Of a DNA stretch of 22,231 nucleotides, positions 1 to 6,663 are shown piece by piece. This stretch comes from DASZZV01 sp035544835 (GTDB taxonomy: Bacteria > Acidobacteriota > Thermoanaerobaculia > Gp7-AA8). Both the position numbers and the translations under genes were made by a program. Every line of letters starts with the position of its first letter. Position 1 is the first letter of the stretch. Under the pieces are notes generated by a model. That model was given only the letters and a program-made list of their open reading frames with translations. It had not been told where the DNA came from and ran no database searches. The stretch is taken from NCBI GenBank assembly GCA_035544835.1, contig DASZZV010000033.1, positions 1-22,231 of the forward strand, given 5' to 3'.

Positions 1-195
1 GCCCGCGTTGTATGGATGGATGCGAAAGGTAAAGAAATTGGAGAAGAACGACGCCAGCTCGAGACCGGGGCGAAAAACGTGACCTTCGAGGCGCCAAAAG
101 CGGCTAAGTGGAAAGCCGGAAAATACAGCGCACAAGCGTGGATGGGTGGAGAGGATAGCGACGAGAAATCGTTCGTTCTGGTGAAAGGAAAGTAG
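1..195 (+). CDS. C-terminal fragment of an unidentified protein
   Basis: An open frame runs from the first base of the window to a TAG at 193-195 and gives the last 64 residues of a protein whose start lies outside. The fragment is Lys/Glu-rich with alternating hydrophobic and polar residues. The segments VTFEAP, GKYSAQAWM and KSFVLVKGK look like beta strands, as in a small beta-sandwich domain at the end of an exported protein. I do not recognise a family. The gene converges on acpH, and the 332-bp gap between them is filled with palindromes. Frame and codon use look genuine; the function is unknown. Confidence 0.6.
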   Translation, partial: ARVVWMDAKGKEIGEERRQLETGAKNVTFEAPKAAKWKAGKYSAQAWMGGEDSDEKSFVLVKGK

Positions 196-261
196 AACTC
201 GCCGCTGCAGGGGTTAGGTAAATCAACCGACGAGAATTCCCACGTGACCGGTCGTTGGTCC

Positions 262-526
262 TGATCACGGTTTACCAGCGCGCGAAGGCGCGCGGTAGAC
301 CTGTAGCACCGCCCGTGAGGGCGGTGTCCGCGGACGAGAAGCGTCTCTCGTGTGCCGCCACGATCGTGAGGCCGCGAAGGCGGCCGGCAGATCGTGCGAA
401 TCTTGCGCCCGCCTTCGCGGGCTGAAAACAACGAAGCAAGAGAACTTACCAATCGGTCCTCGACACCGGGCTCACGCCCGGTGCTACAGGTCTGCCGCGC
501 GCCTTCGCGCGCTGAAGGCGTCGTTG
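262..526. repeat. REP-like palindrome cluster A (inverted doublet plus two inner hairpins)
   Basis: This element fills the convergent gap between the first gene and acpH (196-527). Arm 276-328 and the reverse complement of 462-514 are both 53 nt and match at all but about five positions; both arms are flanked by TGATCA (262-267 and 525-530). Each arm has two hairpins. The first has a 6-bp stem and a GAAG loop (278-293 and, on the minus strand, 497-512). The second has an 8-bp stem and a GTGA loop (307-326 and, minus strand, 464-483). Two more GAAG hairpins lie between the arms, at 370-385 and, minus strand, 407-422. Stems differ between copies but every change is compensated on the other side. 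No protein is supported here. It resembles a REPIN; a role in termination is inferred. Confidence 0.8.
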
Positions 527-527
527 A

Positions 528-1097
528 TCACCCCTTCCCCACGAGCGCCATGACCTCGGGAAAGAAAGCGTGAAACTCGCCGTCGAACTCGCTGAAGTGT
601 TTTTGCAGCAACGGCACTGAGGTCTCGAGCGCACAGGGCCGCGACAATCTCCTCGAGATGTGCGTCAGGGCCAGGGTGATCCCTTCGAGTGTGGCGTAGG
701 AGGTCAGCCAGTTTTCAGCGGCCATTCGCTGTGTTACCCGTCGCATCACCTCCGGCATCCGGCCCCGGTTCTCCCCGAGGATCCGATACATTCGCTCTGT
801 GAAGTCGTCGAGTGTTTCATCTCGGTAGTGATGGAACGAGCGCGCCAGCAGATGATCGTAAAAGATGTCGACGATGACAGGAGCGTAGTGTCCGAACTGT
901 GGATAGAGTCTTCTCTTGCTCGCGATCACCGCCGGATGCGAATCGGTGAAGGCGTCGACTTTCCGATGCCGGACGATCCCTTCCCGAAGGTGCTCGGGCT
1001 GCTTGTCAATTCGGCCGCGCACGAAATCGCCCGAGAGATTCCCCAGGATCGAATCGACCGTGTCGTCGGCCAGGAAAAGGTGGGCGAGGTGGTTCAC
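528..1097 (-). CDS. acpH: Acyl carrier protein phosphodiesterase (AcpH/ACPD family)
   Basis: AcpH enzymes remove the 4'-phosphopantetheine arm from holo-ACP in the cytoplasm. The protein starts with the family signature (M/V)NHLAHLFLA, followed by GNLSGDFVRG, HRKVDAFTDSHP, APVIVDIFYDHLLARSF and ENWLTSYATLEG, all recognisable from the E. coli AcpH/DUF479 family. At 189 residues it is full length. I chose GTG at 1097 because it puts the conserved N-terminus first and overlaps the TGA of the upstream acyltransferase gene as GTGA, typical of translational coupling. A GTG at 1118 would add seven residues. It is the last gene of a five-gene overlapping operon. It follows an acyltransferase of a family that normally uses acyl-ACP, so a link through ACP turnover is a reasonable inference. 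Confidence 0.88.
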   Translation of the reverse strand: MNHLAHLFLADDTVDSILGNLSGDFVRGRIDKQPEHLREGIVRHRKVDAFTDSHPAVIASKRRLYPQFGHYAPVIVDIFYDHLLARSFHHYRDETLDDFTERMYRILGENRGRMPEVMRRVTQRMAAENWLTSYATLEGITLALTHISRRLSRPCALETSVPLLQKHFSEFDGEFHAFFPEVMALVGKG

Positions 1098-1990
1098 TTC
1101 CGTGACCGATTCTTCCACCGGTCATGCATCCACACCCACTGCGAGGGCACGCGGCGGATATGGTTCTCGATCGCTGAGGTCATCTGCGTAGTCAGCGCGA
1201 CGGCGTCGTCGGATCGGCTCGTGATCACCGGAGACTCGAAGCGGACGATCTGTCGGTCCCCTTGCCGTTCGATGAAGCCGGCGATGGCGACAGCCCCAGC
1301 GCGGATGGCCAGTTTGGCCGGTCCCGTCGGCGTGAAGGCGGGCTTGCCGAAGAAGGGCACTTCGGCACCTTCTGCCTTGATGTTCTGGTCGATGAGGACG
1401 CCGAGGATCGAGCCCCCTTTGAGGGTCTGGAGAATTTCGCGGGCCGAGGCGGAGGAGCCGCGGCCGATGCTGCGGACGCCGAACTGGGCTCGACTCTTCA
1501 CCACGAAGTCGTTGATGCGCGGGTCGTACAGCTCCCGAGCGATGACGTTCATGTCGAAGCCGGAGAGCGCGATGGCCGCGGCCATCCATTCCCAGTTACC
1601 GCAGTGACCGGTGAAGAGGACGACGCCTCTTTTTTCAGCGACCGCTGCCTTCATGTTTTCCAGCCCCTCGAAGGTCGTGCTCCGCGACATTCGAGGGGCA
1701 TTCAGATTCGGTAGCCAGCAGATCTCAAACAGGGATCGGCCGAGGTGGATGAAGGTATCGCGAATGATGCGTCGACGTTCCCGATCGGTTTTTTCGGGAA
1801 AGGCGACGGCGATGTTGCGCAAGGCTTTGGCCCGCTCGCGTCTGACGACGGCGTGGGCCAGCAGTCCCAGTGAGGATCCGGCGCCGCGACCGAGCGAAAG
1901 AGGGAGGCGCCGGGCCATCGCGGCGAAGATGCGAAGGGCGCGGTAGACCGCCCAGTTCTTAAACGTTTGAAGTGTTGATCTTCGCGACAT
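1094..1990 (-). CDS. lpxL: Lysophospholipid/lipid A acyltransferase (LpxL/HtrB family)
   Basis: Family members transfer a fatty acyl chain from acyl-ACP to Kdo-lipid A precursors at the inner face of the inner membrane. The 298-residue protein has the HX4(D/E) active-site motif as GHCGNWE (H129 to E134), the downstream GVLIDQN block, FFGKPAFTPTGPAKLA, and the C-terminal WMHDRWK typical of the family. A hydrophobic N-terminal stretch (residues about 14-45) fits membrane association. I start at ATG 1990, which has AGGA seven bases upstream and overlaps kdsC by 32 nt. The frame stays open to 2203, but that stretch only shadows kdsC. The LpxL role is supported by the adjacent Kdo gene kdsC; an ornithine-lipid or other acyltransferase role is possible. 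Confidence 0.85.
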   Translation of the reverse strand: MSRRSTLQTFKNWAVYRALRIFAAMARRLPLSLGRGAGSSLGLLAHAVVRRERAKALRNIAVAFPEKTDRERRRIIRDTFIHLGRSLFEICWLPNLNAPRMSRSTTFEGLENMKAAVAEKRGVVLFTGHCGNWEWMAAAIALSGFDMNVIARELYDPRINDFVVKSRAQFGVRSIGRGSSASAREILQTLKGGSILGVLIDQNIKAEGAEVPFFGKPAFTPTGPAKLAIRAGAVAIAGFIERQGDRQIVRFESPVITSRSDDAVALTTQMTSAIENHIRRVPSQWVWMHDRWKNRSRK

Positions 1991-2504
1991 GGAAGTCCTG
2001 AACGATTCTCTCCCAGTCGCCACGATTGCGGAGAAGCCGCTCGACGAGCTCGCGGAACGCTCCCTGGCCGCCACGCGAAGTGAGTCTCCACGACGCGGCC
2101 GCGAGCACCTCCGGAGCGGCGTCGGCCGGTGCGGCCGAGATACCGGCAGCGTGGATCGGGGCAAGATCAGGAAGATCATCGCCGACGTAGAGAATCTCAT
2201 CAAGCGTGATCTTGTGATGTTCGGCCAGGCGCTGCATCTCGAATAGTTTGTTGGCCGCCGATTGAATGAGCGTGGTGATTCCGAGCTCGCTGCAACGCCG
2301 CTCCAGCGCCTGGGATCTCCTGCTGGTGATCACTCCGATCTGAAGGCCGGCCTTCTGCGCGATCTTCACGGCCAGCCCGTCGCGCACGTTGAACTCCTTC
2401 ACCTCGCGCGTGTCTCCCATGTAGATGATCTTCCCATCAGTCCAGACGCCGTCGACGTCGGAAACGATCCAGCGGATGCGTGTGGCGTCATTGTGCATGG
2501 TCAA
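1959..2504 (-). CDS. kdsC: 3-deoxy-D-manno-octulosonate 8-phosphate phosphatase KdsC
   Basis: KdsC dephosphorylates Kdo-8-phosphate to Kdo, the inner-core LPS sugar, in the cytoplasm. It is a minimal HAD phosphatase of 181 residues, the usual size. Visible motifs are SDVDGVWTDG (nucleophile D16, acid/base D18), FNVRDG, GVITSR (T60/S61), the motif III Lys near K86, VGDDLPDL (D109, D110) and the tail GGQGAFRE, which distinguishes KdsC-like enzymes. The ATG at 2504 overlaps the purH TGA as ATGA, so translation is probably coupled to purH. The next gene is an LpxL-type acyltransferase whose family acts on Kdo-bearing lipid A. This arrangement supports a true LPS role over a generic HAD phosphatase. 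Confidence 0.93.
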   Translation of the reverse strand: MTMHNDATRIRWIVSDVDGVWTDGKIIYMGDTREVKEFNVRDGLAVKIAQKAGLQIGVITSRRSQALERRCSELGITTLIQSAANKLFEMQRLAEHHKITLDEILYVGDDLPDLAPIHAAGISAAPADAAPEVLAAASWRLTSRGGQGAFRELVERLLRNRGDWERIVQDFHVAKINTSNV

Positions 2505-4021
2505 TGGCGGAAGTGGCGCTGGCCGGTCAGGACCATGGCGATGCCTCGTTCGTTGGCAGCGGCGATCACCTCTTCATCACGCACCGAGCCTCCTGGCTGC
2601 ACCACCGCCGTGACGCCTGCGTCGATGAGAATGTCCAGACCATCGCGGAAGGGGAAGAAGGCGTCCGAAGCGGCGACGCTTCCTCTGGTTTCATGAAGAG
2701 ATTTCATCACCGCGATCTTCGCCGAGTCGACGCGGCTCATCTGACCGGCACCGATCCCGAGGCTCTGCGTTCCCCGCGTCAGCACGATGGCGTTGGATTT
2801 GACGTGCGCGCAGAGAATCCAGGCGAATTGCAGCGCTTTGAGCTGATCGGGAGTGGGCGAAACAGTCGTGGCCGTCTTCCAGCTCTCGAACGGGGCGAAG
2901 CCGTCGGGCGTCTGCACCAGCAGGCCGCCGCAGGCGCTTCTCACGTCGTACTTCGATCGCGCATCAACAGTCGTGATGAGCCGGAGGTTCTTCTTCTTCG
3001 CGAAGAGATCCCGTGCCGCCGCTGAGAATGACGGAGCGGCAATGACCTCCAGGAAAAGTCCGGCCAGCACCTCGCTGCTCTCCGCGTCCAGCTCGCGATT
3101 GACGCCGACGATTCCGCCGAAAGCGGAGACGGGATCGGCTTCGAGGGCCAACCTAACGGCCTCGGCCAGTGTTACGGCTGTGGCCGTGCCGCATGGGTTG
3201 GTGTGTTTGATGATCGTGCAGGCCGGGTCGGAGAAAGCCGAAGCGAGTCGTCCCGCGGCATCGAGATCGAGCAGGTTGTTGTAGGAAAGCTCCTTGCCCT
3301 GGATCTGATGGAAGGCTGCGGTGTCGCTGTAGAAGCCGGCGCGCTGCTGAGGATTCTCTCCATATCGCAGCGACTGTCGCAGCGGTAACCGTGTGACGAA
3401 CGACGCCGGTAGTGCGGCTTCTGATTCTGACGTGCCGTGACTCCGGAGAAAGGCCTGGATGGCCTGATCGTATTCGGATGTCCGGGTGAACACGGCCACT
3501 GCTGCGCGGAGCCGGAAGTCGTCGGAGAGTTCCCCCTTCTCCATTTCCGCCATGAACTCGGCGTAGAGCGAGGGATCGCACAAGGGAAGGACGTGCCGGT
3601 GATTCTTGGCCGCGGCGCGCAGCATCGAGGGTCCGCCGACGTCGATCTGTTCGATTGCCTGCGCCACCGGCACTCCCGGTTTGGCGATGGTCGATTCAAA
3701 GGGGTAGAGGTTCACGACCACGAGGTCGATCGGCGGAAACTGCTGCGCCTGGCAATCGGCGATGTGCGAGGCCTGATCGCGATCGAAGAGGATCCCGGCG
3801 AACACTTTCGGGGTGAGGGTCTTGACCCGGCCACCGAGGATCTCGGGAGCACCGGAGTATTCCGAGATCTTCGTCACCGGGACTGCCGCGGCGGTGAGGT
3901 GATCGGCTGTGCCGCCGGTGGAGAGAATCTCGACGCCTCGGGCCGCAAGAAATCTCCCCAGCTCGACGATCCCTGTCTTGTCCGAGACCGAGAGGATGGC
4001 GCGTTTAATGGCTGTCTTCAT
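2501..4021 (-). CDS. purH: Bifunctional AICAR formyltransferase / IMP cyclohydrolase PurH
   Basis: PurH catalyses the last two steps of de novo purine synthesis: formylation of AICAR to FAICAR with 10-formyl-THF, then ring closure to IMP. At 506 residues it is full length. The N-terminal cyclohydrolase (MGS-like) domain shows AILSVSDKTG, STGGT (34-38), GGRVKTLTPK and DLVVVNLYPFE. The C-terminal formyltransferase domain shows LRYGENPQQ (218-226), LSYNNLLDLDAA and the catalytic KHTNPCG (K272-H273). The final RHFRH is also typical. The start ATG at 4021 has no clear ribosome binding site but lies 17 nt inside the end of the upstream PLC-like gene, so it may depend on translational coupling. It is the second gene of the operon. 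Confidence 0.97.
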   Translation of the reverse strand: MKTAIKRAILSVSDKTGIVELGRFLAARGVEILSTGGTADHLTAAAVPVTKISEYSGAPEILGGRVKTLTPKVFAGILFDRDQASHIADCQAQQFPPIDLVVVNLYPFESTIAKPGVPVAQAIEQIDVGGPSMLRAAAKNHRHVLPLCDPSLYAEFMAEMEKGELSDDFRLRAAVAVFTRTSEYDQAIQAFLRSHGTSESEAALPASFVTRLPLRQSLRYGENPQQRAGFYSDTAAFHQIQGKELSYNNLLDLDAAGRLASAFSDPACTIIKHTNPCGTATAVTLAEAVRLALEADPVSAFGGIVGVNRELDAESSEVLAGLFLEVIAAPSFSAAARDLFAKKKNLRLITTVDARSKYDVRSACGGLLVQTPDGFAPFESWKTATTVSPTPDQLKALQFAWILCAHVKSNAIVLTRGTQSLGIGAGQMSRVDSAKIAVMKSLHETRGSVAASDAFFPFRDGLDILIDAGVTAVVQPGGSVRDEEVIAAANERGIAMVLTGQRHFRH

Positions 4022-4751
4022 TCAGAAGGAGGTTGCCCTTTTCCAGCAGAGAGGCAGTCCGGACATCTCCTCCGACCTGCTTCCAGATGTAGTAGTAGAG
4101 ATTCACCAGATCGGTCACGGAGTGCGAGTAGGAGACTGCGGCGATTCCGAATGCGGTGGAGCGATCATCGAATTCGCTCGATGTGTGGCTCTCTCCAGAG
4201 CGGAAGTATTCCTCGGACAGGAGCGGATAGAAGCGCGCGCTTCTGGCCATGGTCCGTTCGATGAGAGAGGACGGCAGCACATTCTGCTCGAGTCCATAAA
4301 AGACGGTGGGGAACTTCAGCATCCGGCTCTCGAAGTAGCCTTCGTAATCGTCGTGTAGACCGGCCAGCCGGGGATCATCGTCGGCGGTGTGAAAGGGAGT
4401 GTTGGCGTCGGCGACGAGGTGCGACAGGACTCCGAGCTCTTCGGCGAACGAGGCCATCGGTTCCTGTTTCTGCACGATGGTGATCGACCGGTCGACGCTC
4501 GACAGAATGGCCGTTTTCAACTGCCCTTTCCTGGAGAGGACGAAATATTGATGTTGCTCCGATCCCTCATCCGCTTCGGCGCGTTGCAGCCCTCTGGCGT
4601 AATCGGCGCGATATCTGTCGAGGAGCAGCTTCAGATCGGGAGGGGCGAGCTGCGCACTTTTCCTGGCGATCCGCTGATCGGCGGCGGGAGTCCAGGCGAG
4701 GAGCGGAGTCGTGACGAGGAAAAGAGAGATCAGGATTCGGACCAGACGCAT
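4005..4751 (-). CDS. Secreted zinc-dependent phospholipase C / P1 nuclease-like protein
   Basis: The 248-residue protein begins with a signal peptide, MRLVRILISLFLVTTPLLA, and predicted cleavage would expose Trp20 as the mature N-terminus. In Bacillus cereus PLC and P1 nuclease the mature N-terminal Trp is a zinc ligand. Residues 111-137 match the PLC zinc signature: H111-x3-D115-x5-H121, then H133-x3-E137, with family-like spacing. H67 may be another ligand, and H210-x3-D214 lies further on. I cannot place an equivalent of PLC His14, so one zinc site may be altered. It is probably a periplasmic or secreted phosphodiesterase; the substrate (phospholipid or nucleic acid) is unknown. It heads the purH-kdsC-lpxL-acpH operon. 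The start follows a promoter-like sequence with no leader. Confidence 0.75.
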   Translation of the reverse strand: MRLVRILISLFLVTTPLLAWTPAADQRIARKSAQLAPPDLKLLLDRYRADYARGLQRAEADEGSEQHQYFVLSRKGQLKTAILSSVDRSITIVQKQEPMASFAEELGVLSHLVADANTPFHTADDDPRLAGLHDDYEGYFESRMLKFPTVFYGLEQNVLPSSLIERTMARSARFYPLLSEEYFRSGESHTSSEFDDRSTAFGIAAVSYSHSVTDLVNLYYYIWKQVGGDVRTASLLEKGNLLLNEDSH

Positions 4752-4757
4752 GCGCGG

Positions 4758-4786
4758 ATCTTAGAGACGACGATGACCGAGGTCAA
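4758..4786 (-). promoter_or_regulatory. Predicted sigma70-type promoter of the PLC-purH-kdsC-lpxL-acpH operon
   Basis: On the minus strand TTGACC (4786-4781) is followed after exactly 17 nt by TAAGAT (4763-4758). The -10 ends six bases before the ATG at 4751-4749, so initiation seven bases downstream would start the mRNA at the A of ATG: a leaderless transcript. No Shine-Dalgarno sequence is present, which agrees with this. It is a sequence match only. Confidence 0.45.
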
Positions 4787-4845
4787 TTCGAGAGTTGCAA
4801 AGGGTGCTCGCGTTGCAACGTTCCCGGGATGAAGAAACAAGGATG

Positions 4846-4935
4846 GTCATCCTGAGCGGTCGGACGTCTCTTTTGCCTTTGCTGTCATCCCGAGCAGGCG
4901 GCGGGTGTGCGGGAGGGGCGAGGGACCTCCCAAAT
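4846..4935. repeat. Degenerate dispersed repeat with two GTCATCCYGAGC motifs
   Basis: The space between the NHL gene (ends 4969) and the PLC-like gene (starts 4751) contains GTCATCCTGAGCGG at 4846 and GTCATCCCGAGCAGG at 4884, each followed by GC-rich DNA and then GTCTC or GAGGGACCTCCC. This resembles a widespread short intergenic repeat built on GTCATCCTGAGC followed by a GGGACCTC-like end. Here it looks decayed. It lies just downstream of the NHL stop codon, so it may have been inserted at, or may have truncated, that gene. Confidence 0.4.
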
Positions 4936-4968
4936 CGACGAACGATGTAAGTTCGTAGCCCTGGTCAG

Positions 4969-5685
4969 TCAATGGAATGAAGCAGGGCCGCAGCCGTCGG
5001 CAGTCGTGAACGACCGCACGTCCGAAGAGGCCGTCGACGGAGACGGGCAGAATCGATCGCCCTTTGCGACGACCTTCCAATAGTAGGTTGCGCCTAACTC
5101 GAGATTCGAGGCCGGGTAACTGGTGGCGCTGATGTCCGAGGCGACGCTCGTTTGCGGCGGATTTGTCTTGTCGAGATAGACGTCGTAACTGAACGCCCCT
5201 TGGACCGATTTCCATGCGAGCTTCGCGGACGAGCTCACGCCATGCGCTCCATCAGAAGGTAAAGTGAGCTCGGGACGCGGAACCGTCACACATGCGAAGA
5301 TGGCACGGACGCGGTTACTTTGTGTATCCGCGATATATAGATTCCCAATGGGGTCCGAGGCCACCCCACCAGCGTAGAGACCAGCCGTCGTCGCTGCACC
5401 GCCGCCGTCACCGCTAAACCCGGCAGAGCCGTTGCCTGCAACCGTCGTGATGATCCCGCTCCCGGCTGCTACTTTTCGGATCCGATTGTTAGAGGTATCC
5501 GCGATGTAAAGACTTCCTGCGGAATCCAGGGCCACGCCCGAAGGACCGTAGAGTCCCGCCGCGGTCGCAGGATGCCCGTCGGCGGTGCCACCACCCGCGA
5601 TGGTGAGAATGGATTGCGCGAAGACCGCGGAAGTGATGGCGACGAACAACAATCCGACGGCTACTGCAACCGTACAAAGGCGCAT
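4969..5685 (-). CDS. Secreted NHL-repeat protein with C-terminal Fn3-like domain
   Basis: The 238-residue protein has a clear signal peptide (MRLCTVAVAVGLLFVAIT to about AQ24). Two NHL-type repeats follow: GPSGVALDSAGSLYIADT then NNRIRKV, and AGGVASDPIGNLYIADT then QSNRVRAI, each preceded by a Gly-rich T(I/V)AG stretch. Residues about 130-235 form an Fn3-like module (LTLPSDGAHGV, LAWKSVQGAFSYDVYL, ATYYWKVVAKGD) with Cys near both ends. Two NHL units are too few to close a normal six-bladed propeller, so the protein is either a short variant or a deletion remnant. ATG 5685 has GGAG six bases upstream. It is transcribed towards the purH operon but separated from it by 217 bp. A surface or periplasmic role is inferred. 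Confidence 0.75.
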   Translation of the reverse strand: MRLCTVAVAVGLLFVAITSAVFAQSILTIAGGGTADGHPATAAGLYGPSGVALDSAGSLYIADTSNNRIRKVAAGSGIITTVAGNGSAGFSGDGGGAATTAGLYAGGVASDPIGNLYIADTQSNRVRAIFACVTVPRPELTLPSDGAHGVSSSAKLAWKSVQGAFSYDVYLDKTNPPQTSVASDISATSYPASNLELGATYYWKVVAKGDRFCPSPSTASSDVRSFTTADGCGPASFH

Positions 5686-5821
5686 TCATTGCTCCACGAA
5701 TGACGTTGTTCAAAAGCTGAGGATACGCTGGGCTGAGGGCTGCCGCCTGGATTGATTGCAAGAAATATTTGAGTCTCCTTCACCCGTCAAACCTCAAGAT
5801 GACAAGTCAAGCCGATCGGTT

Positions 5822-5953
5822 CTTCTTGCGTGGCACAGGCACTCTTTGCCCGTGTGTCGGCCATCGAGGCCGACTTCTCTGTTAAGTTGCAGCAGAAACG
5901 CCGCGGCTCGACGCCGCGGCACACAGGCAAGAGTGCCTGTGCCACACAAGAAG
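5822..5953. repeat. REP-like inverted doublet B
   Basis: Arm 5822-5873 and the reverse complement of 5901-5953 share CTTCTTGYGTGGCACAGGC, then ACTCTT and GCCYGTGTG. Each arm ends, facing the centre, in a hairpin whose loop is conserved while its stem is not: TCGGCC-ATCGA-GGCCGA (5857-5873), and on the other strand an 8-bp GCCGCGGC stem around GTCGA (5900-5920). The 322-bp divergent space between the NHL gene and the glycosylase gene (5686-6007) consists of this element plus short flanks. I see no strong promoter there. An open frame crosses the element but is not supported as coding. Confidence 0.75.
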
Positions 5954-6007
5954 CAACCAGGTTGTTTCGCGCCACTTCGGTTAGTACTGGCCTTGAGGAA
6001 ACTCCCA

Positions 6008-6643
6008 GTGAAGCGTGCAGTTCAAGCTTTTGACGGCGATCTCCCCACACTCCAAAAACACGCGCAGATTCTCTTCGCCTGCCGCGCCTGTCCCACCGTG
6101 GCCGGCACTCCGGTGTCGGGTGTCGTGCCATTTGCGCGGATTCTTCTGCTCGGTCAGGCACCGGGGCCGCGGGAGCAGGAGGCCAACAAGCCCTTCGCGT
6201 ATACGGCCGGCAGGAGGCTCTTCCGCTGGTTCGAGGGTATCGGTTTCTCCGAGGAATCATTTCGCAGCACCGTGTACATCGCCGCGGTGATCCGATGTTT
6301 TCCAGGACGTGCCCAGACCGGAGGGGATCGGGTTCCATCCGAGGAGGAGATCGCGCGTTGCAGTCTTCACCTCGAGCGCGAGATTCGCATTCTCAATCCG
6401 GGCTTGATCATCGCCGTGGGCACGCTGGCGGCGCAGCAGTTTCTCCCGTCCGCGCCGCTGGCGGAGCTGGTGGGACGCGTGCATCGCGTCACGCGTTTCG
6501 ACCACACCACCGATCTGATCGTTCTCCCGCACCCTTCGGGTCGCTCGACCTGGACAAATCGCCCGCAGAATCGAGCGCTGCTGGAAGAGTCGCTTCGATT
6601 GATCGCGACGCATCCAGCGGCGACATCGCTGGTGCAGCGTTGA
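6008..6643 (+). CDS. Uracil-DNA glycosylase superfamily protein (Fe-S type, family 4/5-like)
   Basis: Such enzymes excise uracil or damaged bases from DNA to start base-excision repair. The 211-residue protein has the motif-A-like ILLLGQAPG (45-53) followed by NKPFAYTAGRRLF, a NPGLIIAVGTLAAQQF strand-helix, and a motif-B-like LPHPSGRSTW (H175). Four cysteines sit as in Fe-S glycosylases: C25-x2-C28, C97 and C118, so a [4Fe-4S] cluster is likely. HPSG differs from common family 4 motifs, so the subfamily and even the activity are uncertain. I start at GTG 6008, which has GAGGA eight bases upstream. The frame is open back to 5756, but that part crosses repeat element B and has no family similarity. 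It converges on the ketosynthase gene. Confidence 0.8.
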   Translation: MKRAVQAFDGDLPTLQKHAQILFACRACPTVAGTPVSGVVPFARILLLGQAPGPREQEANKPFAYTAGRRLFRWFEGIGFSEESFRSTVYIAAVIRCFPGRAQTGGDRVPSEEEIARCSLHLEREIRILNPGLIIAVGTLAAQQFLPSAPLAELVGRVHRVTRFDHTTDLIVLPHPSGRSTWTNRPQNRALLEESLRLIATHPAATSLVQR

Positions 6644-6663
6644 AGGATAGCGCGCGGCGAATC

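Noticed and set aside
660..1607. 315-residue plus-strand open frame
   Set aside because: It is antisense to acpH and the lpxL-type gene, which show strong family motifs; the frame is open because of GC-rich codon bias.
3437..4264. 275-residue plus-strand open frame
   Set aside because: Antisense to purH and the PLC-like gene; no recognisable protein features.
5756..6007. N-terminal extension of the glycosylase-like protein
   Set aside because: The 84 extra residues translate repeat element B; GTG 6008 has a good ribosome binding site and begins the conserved part.
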